From an uncultured Lachnospiraceae bacterium (lineage in GTDB: Bacteria; Bacillota; Clostridia; Lachnospirales; Lachnospiraceae): DNA of 5,740 nt. The stretch lies in the NCBI GenBank assembly GCA_902797785.1, contig CADBUD010000400.1:1-5740 (forward strand), written 5' to 3'. This document shows, piece by piece, positions 1 to 5,639 of this stretch. The first letter of the stretch is position 1, and every line of letters starts with the position of its first letter. The notes below the pieces were generated by a model, which searched no databases, was not told where the DNA came from, and worked only from the letters and a program-made list of their open reading frames with translations. The translations under genes and the position numbers were made by a program.

Positions 1-99
1 GAACGTAAGAATACAGAGAAAGAGCGTGAGAGGGCCGACAAAGCAGAGGAACGAATTAAAGAACTGGAAGCTATACTGTCGGAGAAGAAAGATAAATAA
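1..99 (+). CDS. C-terminal end of a gene entering from the left; charged helical tail
   Basis: Reading frame 1 is open from the first base and ends at a TAA at 97-99, giving the last 32 residues of a protein. The tail is almost entirely Glu, Lys, Arg and Ala and ends in EAILSEKKDK, so it should form a long charged helix or coiled coil. Similar E/K/R-rich tails are known at the C-terminus of Rpn/PD-(D/E)XK nuclease-type putative transposases and of Uma2-type nucleases in Clostridia. No catalytic part is visible here, so that identity is only a possibility. The 5' end lies outside the window. There is no obvious hairpin with a U-run just after the stop, so no terminator is called. Confidence 0.6.
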   Translation, partial: ERKNTEKERERADKAEERIKELEAILSEKKDK

Positions 100-137
100 G
101 AGGTGCAGTTCCGAAATAATAAAATTGCAATGCGATA

Positions 138-185
138 GAATAGTAACAAAGGCTGAAAGGAAGATAAGACTGTGAATAGTAAACA
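138..185 (+). repeat. Two copies of a GAATAGTAA(A)CA motif upstream of the reductase gene
   Basis: GAATAGTAACA lies at 138-148. CTGTGAATAGTAAACA lies at 170-185 and is the same core with one extra A. The reverse complement of the same motif occurs twice near the other end of the window (5517-5531 and 5621-5635). This suggests a dispersed short repeat, or a shared site recognised by a protein. It is seen directly; its role is unknown. Confidence 0.5.
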
Positions 186-234
186 ACTTTTGGACATCAT
201 GATAAGAAGTCAGAAAGGATGGAATACGATATGA
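172..234 (+). CDS. Possible 20-codon leader ORF overlapping the reductase start
   Basis: A GTG at 172 is preceded by AAAGGAAG (156-163) with an 8-base spacer, which is a good ribosome binding site. The frame encodes 20 residues starting MNSKQLLDIM and ends with TGA at 232-234. That stop overlaps the ATG at 231 of the downstream reductase frame as ATGA, a classic translational-coupling arrangement. It could be a leader peptide, the decayed N-terminus of a lost gene, or chance, since its first codons lie in a copy of the GAATAGTAA repeat. No family is recognised. Confidence 0.25.
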   Translation: MNSKQLLDIMIRSQKGWNTI

Positions 235-1364
235 ACAACAATACATTTTTCCCGGAGATTCATGGTAATTTTGGATTTGGATGTATGAGGCTGCCAATGA
301 AGGGCGGGCAGGTAGATTATGATGAGTTTATCAGGATGGCGGATGCTTTTTTGGATGCTGGATTTAATTACTTTGATACAGCGCATGGTTATATCGGAGG
401 GCAGTCTGAAATATCCATCAGGGAATGCATTTCCAAGAGATATGATCGCTCCTCTTTCCTGCTTACTAATAAGCTGACAGATCCGTATTTTAAGTCACAG
501 GAAGATATCCGCCCATTCTTCGAAAAGCAGCTCGAATGGTGCGGTGTGGATTATTTTGATTTCTATCTGATGCATGCACAGGATCATAATAATTATCAGA
601 AGTTTAAGAAGTGTAACGCATATGAGACAGCATATAGGTTTAAAGAAGAAGGATTGATCAGGCATTTCGGGATTTCATTTCACGATAAGGCGGATGTGCT
701 GGAGATGATTCTGATGGAGCATCCGGAGGTGGAAGTAGTTCAGATTCAGTTTAACTATCTGGATTATGAAGATGCGACGGTAGAAGCACGCAAGGTCTAC
801 GAAGTATGTGAGAAATATCATAAGCCTGTTCTTGTTATGGAACCGGTAAAGGGTGGCAGTCTTGTGAAGCTTCCGGAAGAAGCAGACAAAATACTTCGTA
901 ATTTAAATGGCGGGAGCAATGCCGGTTACGCCATCCGCTTTGCGGCAAGCTTCCCTAATATTGCAGTGGTGCTGTCTGGAATGAGCAATATGGCCCAGAT
1001 GGAGGACAATATCAGTGAGATGAAAGAGTTTGAGCCTTTGACAGAAGCAGAACATGAAGCAGTAAAGAAGGTCTGTGATATTTTTAAAGGATTGAACCTG
1101 ATTCCCTGTACCTCCTGCAGATACTGTATCGAAGAAAGTGAATGTCCGAAAGGTATCCGCATACCGGATCTGTTCGCGGCACTTAATACACATGAGGCGT
1201 TCCATAATTGGAATACGGGATATTATTACGAGAATGTCATTACTGGAAATGGACATGGACGCGCCTCTGACTGTATTCGATGTGGAAAGTGCGAGAGAGT
1301 CTGTCCACAGCATTTGGAAATCAGAAACCTGCTTACCGAGGTGGCAGCAGTGTTTGATCATTAG
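219..1364 (+). CDS. Aldo/keto reductase with C-terminal 4Fe-4S ferredoxin-like domain
   Basis: This is a predicted cytoplasmic NAD(P)H-linked oxidoreductase of the aldo/keto reductase superfamily, in the branch with an iron-sulfur tail; its substrate is unknown. The product is 381 residues, close to the usual length for that branch. The TIM-barrel domain covers about residues 14-285 and begins with FGFGCMRLP. The catalytic tetrad is visible as D53 and Y58 (in DTAHGY), K85 (in LTNKL) and H119 (in YLMHAQ). Two cysteine clusters follow: C297, C300, C303, C309 and C352, C355, C358, C362. The second is a standard CxxCxxCxxxCP site. The first has five residues before its last Cys instead of the usual three. 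The two sites could bind two 4Fe-4S clusters and pass electrons to or from the barrel. The start is undecided. The AGAAAGG at 212-218 touches the ATG at 219, while the ATG at 231 lies 12 bases from it and would give 377 residues. The gene stands alone and converges on the phosphate operon. Confidence 0.93.
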   Translation: MEYDMNNNTFFPEIHGNFGFGCMRLPMKGGQVDYDEFIRMADAFLDAGFNYFDTAHGYIGGQSEISIRECISKRYDRSSFLLTNKLTDPYFKSQEDIRPFFEKQLEWCGVDYFDFYLMHAQDHNNYQKFKKCNAYETAYRFKEEGLIRHFGISFHDKADVLEMILMEHPEVEVVQIQFNYLDYEDATVEARKVYEVCEKYHKPVLVMEPVKGGSLVKLPEEADKILRNLNGGSNAGYAIRFAASFPNIAVVLSGMSNMAQMEDNISEMKEFEPLTEAEHEAVKKVCDIFKGLNLIPCTSCRYCIEESECPKGIRIPDLFAALNTHEAFHNWNTGYYYENVITGNGHGRASDCIRCGKCERVCPQHLEIRNLLTEVAAVFDH

Positions 1365-1489
1365 GGAAACGCTGATTAAAGCGTTTCCCGCGCGGAATCC
1401 ACAGGCACGAAGTACCATTCCTATGTGGATTCCTGCGCATCCTGCCGGAGGCTACTAAGGAAATGCTGAATTAATCAGCATTTCCTTAG
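1361..1489. mobile_element. MITE-like element with terminal inverted repeats, abutting the reductase stop codon
   Basis: The left end TTAGGGAAACGCTGATTAA (1361-1379) matches the inverted right end (1471-1489, reading CTAAGGAAATGCTGATTAA) at 16 of 19 positions, and all three differences are transitions. Each end is also a palindrome by itself: a 10-bp stem at 1364-1373/1380-1389 and a 15-bp stem at 1455-1469/1475-1489. Between them is a third stem, 1390-1403 with 1424-1438 (14 bp with one bulged base). No transposase is encoded. TTA occurs at both outer edges (1361-1363 and 1486-1488) and could be a short target duplication, although it also belongs to the palindromes. The architecture is that of a miniature inverted-repeat or REP-type element. 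The TAG stop of the reductase (1362-1364) lies in the left end. Mobility is inferred from structure only. Confidence 0.6.
1455..1489 (+). terminator. 15-bp hairpin, possible terminator of the reductase transcript
   Basis: The arms CTAAGGAAATGCTGA (1455-1469) and TCAGCATTTCCTTAG (1475-1489) are perfectly complementary around a 5-base ATTAA loop. The bases after the right arm are ATATTTTATG, a partial T-rich tract on the plus strand. The stem is AT-rich and the T tract is interrupted, so termination would be imperfect. The hairpin is also the right end of the MITE-like element. It would act on the plus strand only, because the other side has no T-run. Confidence 0.4.
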
Positions 1490-1513
1490 ATATTTTATGA
1501 TGTCTGTTTGAGA

Positions 1514-1545
1514 GCTGGCGGACGAAAGGTTATTCCGCCGCCAGC
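1514..1545 (-). terminator. GC-rich hairpin enclosing the stop codon of the transporter gene
   Basis: GCTGGCGG (1514-1521) pairs perfectly with CCGCCAGC (1538-1545), leaving a 16-base loop that contains the TAA stop of the transporter. A shifted pairing, GGCGGA (1517-1522) with TCCGCC (1534-1539), is also possible. On the minus-strand transcript the stem is followed by UCUCAAACAG rather than a U-run, so a classical intrinsic terminator is not clear. It may instead protect the operon's 3' end. Confidence 0.35.
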
Positions 1546-3284
1546 CTGTATTTCTTTCCGTAAGCCGCATAGCTCTTTATAAACTGTGGAGAGCGTTCAG
1601 CTTTCAAACCGCTGAGATAATTGTGGCTGTTCATATTCGATTTTGAAATCTGAATGATGGATACTGCTATATTGGAGCAATGGTCGGACACTCTTTCACA
1701 GTTGATCAGCAGGTCAGACAGGTAAACGCCGAGCTCGGGACGGCATTCGCCTTTGCGCAATCTTGCAATATGTTTGTCTCTGATGGTTTTGGTGAGATCG
1801 TCAATGACCTCTTCAAGAGGCTCGACCTTGAACGCTGTGGCAGTATTTTCTTCGGAGAATGATGTTACCGTCATTTCCGATATTTCAATCAATGCCGCAA
1901 AGAGCGTGGAAAAATCCGCTTTTGCATTTGCGGAAAATTCCTGACCGCTTTGCTTCATCTCCTGGCCGATTTCAATCATATTGATAGCGTGGTCGCTGAT
2001 ACGCTCAAAGTCACTGATGCAATGTAGAAGTTCTGTGACGATGCGGCTGTCAGAATCGGTCAGGCTCACTGAGGACAGCTCCAGCAGGAACGTTGACAGC
2101 CTATCCTCCATTTCATCGAGCATCTGTTCCTTTTCTTCGACGCTCTGTACTGCCTTCTCGTTGATGTCGAACATCGCCGTCAGAGCCTCCTGCAAGGCAT
2201 CTTTTGCACCAGCTGCCATTTCTACAGTTCTTTCCCTGCACTGTGAAACGGCAAGAGGAGGGGTAGAGATCAGGCGTTTGTCAAGCAGTACATGCGTTTC
2301 TTTTTCCAAAGTATTGGGTATGATCCTGTTTGCCAGTTTTACAAGCTGATCCGTGAACGGCAGAAGTATCAGTGTGGTAACGATATTGAAGATTGAGTGA
2401 ATGGCAGCTATTTCCACTGCCCCGATAGGCTTGTCTACAAAGCTGAAATGAATGATTGTATTCAGACCATAGAATATCGTCAGGCAAATGATCGTGCCGA
2501 TAAAGTTGAACAGCATATGTACCACGGAAACACGCTTTGCGTTCTTGCTGACCCCGATGGAGGACAGTAAAGCTGTCACGCAAGTACCGATATTTTGTCC
2601 CATAATGATTGGGATTGCCATTCGATAAGAAATCGTACCTGTCAGAGAAAGCGCCTGTAAGATGCCCACTGACGCCGCTGAGGACTGTATCACACCCGTG
2701 AACAGTGCTCCGAAGGTTACACTGAGCAGCGGATTTTCAAAAGCGGTCAGCAGTTTGGTAAAGCCTTCCATTTCCGCAAGTGGCGATACAGCGTCTTTCA
2801 TCTGCTCCATCCCATACATCAGCACCGAAAACCCTACCATAATCGTACCGATGTCCTGACGTTTCTTCTTTTTGCTCATCATGATCATGATGATACCGAT
2901 AAGTGCAACGATGGGAGCGAAATTTTCAGGCTTGAGCATAGAAATCAATACGTTGTCGCTCTTTATCCCTGCTGTACTGAGCAGCCAGGCGGTCAGCGTC
3001 GTGCCAATGTTGGAGCCCATGATAACGCCGACGGTCTGTTCAAGCTTCATGATGCCCGAATTGACAAGTCCTACCAGCATGACCGTCATAGCGGATGAGG
3101 ATTGCACAGCAATGGTGATGCCTGCGCCGAGGGCAAGGCTTTTAAATGGGTTGGAGGTCATTTTTTTCAAGGCTGCTTCCAGCTTACCGCCGGCAATCTT
3201 TTCCAGACTCTTTGACATAACGTGCATACCGAACAGGAAAAATGCCAGTCCTCCACATAGGGTACATATTGAAAAGATATTCAT
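1530..3284 (-). CDS. Na/Pi cotransporter family protein with C-terminal PhoU-like domain
   Basis: This membrane protein of the NptA/YjbB (type II Na/Pi cotransporter) family is predicted to move inorganic phosphate, with Na+ where the family couples to it. Direction is uncertain, since family members include both importers and the E. coli phosphate exporter YjbB. The 584-residue length is typical of the PhoU-fused bacterial form. Two inverted transport repeats are visible: QSSSA at 61-65 with MGSNIGTT at 88-95, and QSSAA at 199-203 with MGQNIGTC at 227-234. About eight or nine hydrophobic segments lie between residues 4 and 309. The linker LLDKRLISTPPLA (332-344) leads to a helical PhoU-like region (about 348-560) with the paired acidic motifs DFERISDH (424-431) and CERVSDH (529-535), which bind metal in PhoU proteins. 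The ATG at 3284 follows AAGAAAGG with a rather long 12-base spacer. It starts 30 bases after the kinase gene, so it is probably cotranscribed. Confidence 0.93.
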   Translation of the reverse strand: MNIFSICTLCGGLAFFLFGMHVMSKSLEKIAGGKLEAALKKMTSNPFKSLALGAGITIAVQSSSAMTVMLVGLVNSGIMKLEQTVGVIMGSNIGTTLTAWLLSTAGIKSDNVLISMLKPENFAPIVALIGIIMIMMSKKKKRQDIGTIMVGFSVLMYGMEQMKDAVSPLAEMEGFTKLLTAFENPLLSVTFGALFTGVIQSSAASVGILQALSLTGTISYRMAIPIIMGQNIGTCVTALLSSIGVSKNAKRVSVVHMLFNFIGTIICLTIFYGLNTIIHFSFVDKPIGAVEIAAIHSIFNIVTTLILLPFTDQLVKLANRIIPNTLEKETHVLLDKRLISTPPLAVSQCRERTVEMAAGAKDALQEALTAMFDINEKAVQSVEEKEQMLDEMEDRLSTFLLELSSVSLTDSDSRIVTELLHCISDFERISDHAINMIEIGQEMKQSGQEFSANAKADFSTLFAALIEISEMTVTSFSEENTATAFKVEPLEEVIDDLTKTIRDKHIARLRKGECRPELGVYLSDLLINCERVSDHCSNIAVSIIQISKSNMNSHNYLSGLKAERSPQFIKSYAAYGKKYRLAAE

Positions 3285-3314
3285 TTTTATCGCTTACCTT
3301 TCTTTAGTTTTGAA

Positions 3315-4619
3315 TTATTTGAATAAGACAGTGATGCTCGTGCCCACACCGACGGTACTTTCTATATCTATCTTTGCCCCATGATGTTCCGCGATATGCC
3401 GTACACTAGCCAGTCCAAGTCCTGTGCTGCCCTTTGCGCGGCTGCGGCTCTTGTCGATGCGGTAGAAACGTTCGAATATTCGGGGGATGCTTTCGCGGGG
3501 GATTCCGATGCCTGTGTCAGTCACAGTGAGCTTCTTATCCTCGGTTTTTATTTCGATGTTGCCATTCTCGCGGTTATACTTAATCGCGTTATCCACAAGG
3601 TTATATACCAGTTCGCTGATTTCTGTCCTGCTTCCGGTGATGATTGTATCTTTTCCGCTGACCGTGATTCTGATGCCATGGATTTTGGCTTGTTGTGATA
3701 GGCGTTCACTGCAATCTTCAGCTACGGATTTTAGGTTTACCTTGTCATTAAGAGGTGTATCATCAATACTGTCAAGTTCGGAGAGCTTCAATATATCGCT
3801 GATCAATGCCAGCATACGGGCAGACTCTTTTTTTATTTTGCTTGCAAATTTTATGCTATCTGCACCTTGCGCCATTCCCGATTCGATAAGTTCAGCGTAC
3901 CCTGAAATAGAGGTGAGTGGTGTTTTCAGCTCGTGAGATACATTTGCTGTAAACTCCTGGCGCATTTCACTTTGCGCATTTCTGGCATTCCGTATCTCCT
4001 CAACAAGAGGTATGACTTCGGGGTACATATCGGCATCGGTGACAGGCAGGCTTTTTTCAAGTATTTCTGGTATTTTTTTCAACGGAGCTATTAGCTTCTC
4101 GGTCAGCTTGACGGATGTGATGAGCGACACAATAATGATGCCAATAATGATAAGTATGATGATCAGCAGAGAACGTTCAAACAGTGCGATGATAGAATCT
4201 GTCTGTATCGAAACACGCAGGATGCTGTTGTCATCGAGCCTTACAGCATAGTAGTGATCTTCGGTGCCCAATGTGTCGGAAAGTCGAGTATCACTGCCCG
4301 TTCCTGTTTTGGCAGCTGATTTTATCTCAGGCCTGTCGAGGTGATTTGTCATGGTCAGATGATCTGCATTACTTTCATATAGTACATCACCGTCCCTGCC
4401 GATCAGGGTGATGCGGAAATTTTCTCCCGAAAACTTTTCAAGTTCGTCTGCTGAGGAAAGCTTGTCATAGCATTCTGCCACAAGCCGGCATTCATGAACG
4501 AGGTTTTCCTCAACCTCTCTGCGAAAGAACCCGTAGTAAGAGATTGTGGTGATTACGATACCCAAGATTGCTGTGATGATGCCCATGTAAAACAGGCTAA
4601 GTACGATTTTTCTCTCCAT
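3315..4619 (-). CDS. Membrane sensor histidine kinase, PhoR-like
   Basis: This is the sensor partner of the adjacent regulator: it autophosphorylates on His and passes the phosphate to it. From the start at 4619 the protein has 434 residues. TM1 spans about 4-28, an extracytoplasmic sensor of about 115 residues follows, and TM2 spans about 150-170. A short HAMP-like linker leads to the HisKA H-box FTANVSHELKTPL with H229, then HATPase_c. The ATPase has the N-box with N344, the G1 box DTGIGIP from D368, the F-box IFERFYRID near 381, and the G2 box GSTGLGL from G397. No cytoplasmic PAS domain is seen, unlike Bacillus PhoR. I chose 4619 because AAGGA (4628-4632) lies 8 bases upstream and the protein then begins directly with a membrane helix. 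An in-frame ATG at 4649 would add ten residues but has no ribosome binding site and sits in a hairpin arm. The PhoR role is inferred from its neighbours. Confidence 0.93.
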   Translation of the reverse strand: MERKIVLSLFYMGIITAILGIVITTISYYGFFRREVEENLVHECRLVAECYDKLSSADELEKFSGENFRITLIGRDGDVLYESNADHLTMTNHLDRPEIKSAAKTGTGSDTRLSDTLGTEDHYYAVRLDDNSILRVSIQTDSIIALFERSLLIIILIIIGIIIVSLITSVKLTEKLIAPLKKIPEILEKSLPVTDADMYPEVIPLVEEIRNARNAQSEMRQEFTANVSHELKTPLTSISGYAELIESGMAQGADSIKFASKIKKESARMLALISDILKLSELDSIDDTPLNDKVNLKSVAEDCSERLSQQAKIHGIRITVSGKDTIITGSRTEISELVYNLVDNAIKYNRENGNIEIKTEDKKLTVTDTGIGIPRESIPRIFERFYRIDKSRSRAKGSTGLGLASVRHIAEHHGAKIDIESTVGVGTSITVLFK

Positions 4620-4627
4620 ATCATCTG

Positions 4628-4632
4628 TCCTT
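4628..4632 (-). promoter_or_regulatory. Ribosome binding site deciding the kinase start
   Basis: The minus strand reads AAGGA here, 8 bases before the ATG at 4619. The ATG at 4649 has no comparable site, so this supports the shorter kinase. Confidence 0.65.
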
Positions 4633-4644
4633 ATCCATTTTATA

Positions 4645-4780
4645 CTCATGAATGAAATGGCTTGCCGTTTTGTTCATGAGCCGCGCCGGATTTAGGTCGC
4701 TAAAAGCGATATTTTCCTTACGAAATCCGTGCGCATCAGTTTATACCGTTAGCGAAAAACGTCAATAGTTTTCGTTAACG
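4645..4780 (-). other. Hairpin-packed spacer between regulator and kinase genes
   Basis: Three successive inverted repeats fill nearly the whole gap and reach into the end of the regulator gene. In transcript order they are as follows. First, arms 4769-4780 and 4747-4758 (12 bp, one mismatch) span the regulator stop codon. Second, arms 4723-4734 and 4683-4693 (11 bp, one bulged base) enclose a small TCGCT/AGCGA hairpin at 4697-4709. Third, arms 4673-4680 and 4645-4652 (8 bp, perfect, TTCATGAG/CTCATGAA) are followed 12 bases later by the kinase ribosome binding site. None has a U-run, so they are not ordinary terminators. They could set the kinase-to-regulator ratio by attenuation or RNA processing, or represent another inserted miniature repeat. 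Confidence 0.5.
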
Positions 4781-5433
4781 AGCATATATCCGACGTTTCT
4801 GACCGTCTTGATGTATTTTCCATATTTTCCGAGTTTTCCTCTCAGGGTACGGATGTGCACATCAAGGGTACGTCCTGTGCTGTCATGTCCCCATATCTTG
4901 TCGAGAATGTCATCACGCCGCAGCACGATTCTGGAGTTTGTCAGGAACAGCTTTAGAAGTTCATATTCCTTATAGGTAAGCTCTACAGGCATATCACCTG
5001 CGGTCACTGTTCTTGTATCCTCCGACATTGTGATGCCCGCAAAGTTCATGACGCTGTCATTTCTATCATGAACTCCTCTCAGTCTTGCCTTTACACGGCT
5101 GACCATTTCCATAACGCTGAATGGCTTGCAGATATAATCATCAGCACCAAGGTCAAGCCCTTTCACACGATCGAGCTCTGTAGTCTTCGCTGAAACGATG
5201 ATAATGGGAATCTTTGAAAAGGAAGGATCACGGCGCAGCTTGCCAAGGATCATAAGCCCATCATCACCGGGCAGCATAATATCAAGCAGGATTAGATCGG
5301 GGGCCTGTACTTTTATTGCATCATAAAAGTCGTTCGAGTTCTCAAAGCACCGCACCGTATAGCCATTCTTTTCAAGAGCATAGCTTTCCAGCTCCCGGAT
5401 ATTCGCTTCATCTTCTACTATATATATAAGCAT
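4762..5433 (-). CDS. OmpR/PhoB-family response regulator, PhoP-like
   Basis: This DNA-binding transcription factor is activated by phosphorylation from the adjacent kinase. Its 223 residues match the OmpR/PhoB family. The receiver domain (about 1-115) shows the acidic pair E7 and D8, the phosphoacceptor D51 (in LLDIMLPGDDG), the switch residue S81, Y100 and the conserved K103 (in CKPF). A winged-helix domain (about 125-223) has the family pattern ELTYKEYELLKLF, then RTLDVHIRTLRGKL and TVRNVGYML. I chose the ATG at 5433 because AGGAG (5444-5448) lies 10 bases upstream and the protein begins MLIYIVEDE, as relatives do. An ATG at 5439 is 4 bases from the same site and remains possible. A longer reading from 5496 would run through the promoter and is unlikely. 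It is the first gene of the minus-strand operon. The phosphate role is inferred from the transporter and the Pho-box-like sites upstream. Confidence 0.94.
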   Translation of the reverse strand: MLIYIVEDEANIRELESYALEKNGYTVRCFENSNDFYDAIKVQAPDLILLDIMLPGDDGLMILGKLRRDPSFSKIPIIIVSAKTTELDRVKGLDLGADDYICKPFSVMEMVSRVKARLRGVHDRNDSVMNFAGITMSEDTRTVTAGDMPVELTYKEYELLKLFLTNSRIVLRRDDILDKIWGHDSTGRTLDVHIRTLRGKLGKYGKYIKTVRNVGYMLVNENY

Positions 5434-5443
5434 TTTCATCACA

Positions 5444-5448
5444 CTCCT
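5444..5448 (-). promoter_or_regulatory. Ribosome binding site of the response regulator
   Basis: The minus strand reads AGGAG. It is 10 bases from the ATG at 5433 and 4 bases from the ATG at 5439. The wider spacing is more usual, so 5433 is preferred. Either choice excludes the long reading from 5496. Confidence 0.7.
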
Positions 5449-5457
5449 GATGATATC

Positions 5458-5468
5458 AGCATAGCATA
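5458..5468 (-). promoter_or_regulatory. Candidate -10 element of the regulator operon (TATGCT, duplicated)
   Basis: On the minus strand TATGCT occurs twice in overlapping form (5463-5468 and 5458-5463). Each matches 4 of 6 bases of TATAAT. At the proper distance upstream the sequence is GGTACT, a poor -35. A weak -35 with hexamer boxes just upstream fits a promoter that needs an activator. The call is tentative. Confidence 0.35.
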
Positions 5469-5472
5469 GTAA

Positions 5473-5522
5473 TGTTAATTTGACTAGTACCGTCATGTAA
5501 AACCTATGTTAAATCTTGTTAC
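5473..5522 (-). promoter_or_regulatory. Pho-box-like hexamer repeats upstream of the regulator gene
   Basis: On the minus strand, GTAACA (5517-5522), TTAACA (5507-5512) and TTTACA (5496-5501) start 10 and 11 bases apart. A further TTAACA (5473-5478) lies 23 bases on, about two more steps, with a poor GTACTA in the skipped position. Firmicutes PhoP binds direct repeats of TT(A/T/C)ACA-type hexamers at about 11-bp spacing. The last box lies 4 bases upstream of the candidate -10. This supports autoregulation of the operon by its own regulator. The spacing is seen directly; binding is inferred. Confidence 0.55.
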
Positions 5523-5635
5523 TATTTACAGCCGATATCCCGCAAGGTATTTTCAAGCGTATTTTGCACACCGAAGGCGCACAGAGTGTGAAAATCCGGG
5601 GCAGCTAAGTCTTTTGGCGCTGTTACTATTCACAG
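5517..5635 (-). repeat. Direct repeats of CTGTRAATAGTAACA, 104 bp apart
   Basis: The plus strand reads TGTTACTATTTACAG at 5517-5531 and TGTTACTATTCACAG at 5621-5635, 14 of 15 bases identical. The minus-strand core GAATAGTAACA also occurs at 138-148 on the plus strand, with a variant at 174-185. The copy at 5517 overlaps the most distal Pho-box-like hexamer. The 89 bases between the copies contain a hairpin and no convincing gene. It is probably a dispersed intergenic repeat. Confidence 0.55.
5561..5595. repeat. Hairpin between the two direct repeats
   Basis: ATTTTGCACAC (5561-5571) pairs with GTGTGAAAAT (5586-5595) as a 10-bp stem with one bulged G and a 14-base loop. In the minus-strand direction the right-hand side has no U-run. 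It is part of the repeat-rich region upstream of the operon; its function is unknown. Confidence 0.4.
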
Positions 5636-5639
5636 TCCC

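Noticed and set aside
100..150. Promoter for the reductase, from TAGAAT at 136-141 and TAAAAT at 120-125
   Set aside because: Neither has a recognisable -35 at a suitable distance in this AT-rich stretch, so I do not call one.
903..1418. Open frame of 171 codons on the minus strand opposite the reductase
   Set aside because: It lies antisense to a gene with clear catalytic and iron-sulfur motifs, encodes no recognisable domain, and runs into the repeat element.
2872..3384. Open frame of 170 codons on the plus strand opposite the transporter start
   Set aside because: It is antisense to the conserved transport repeat and crosses the kinase-transporter boundary. Its hydrophobic composition is a by-product of the complementary strand.
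3487..3936. Open frame of 149 codons on the plus strand opposite the kinase
   Set aside because: It is antisense to the kinase catalytic core, with no family signature and no ribosome binding site of note.
4619..4649. Kinase start at 4649, giving ten extra residues
   Set aside because: There is no ribosome binding site before it, the ATG lies in a hairpin arm, and the added residues are not membrane-like. The ATG at 4619 has AAGGA at 8 bases.
5434..5496. Regulator start at 5496
   Set aside because: The extension would be encoded by the promoter, the hexamer array and the ribosome binding site. Family members begin just before the IVEDE motif.
5517..5635. CRISPR array
   Set aside because: There are only two copies of a 15-base motif with an 89-base spacer and no cas gene.
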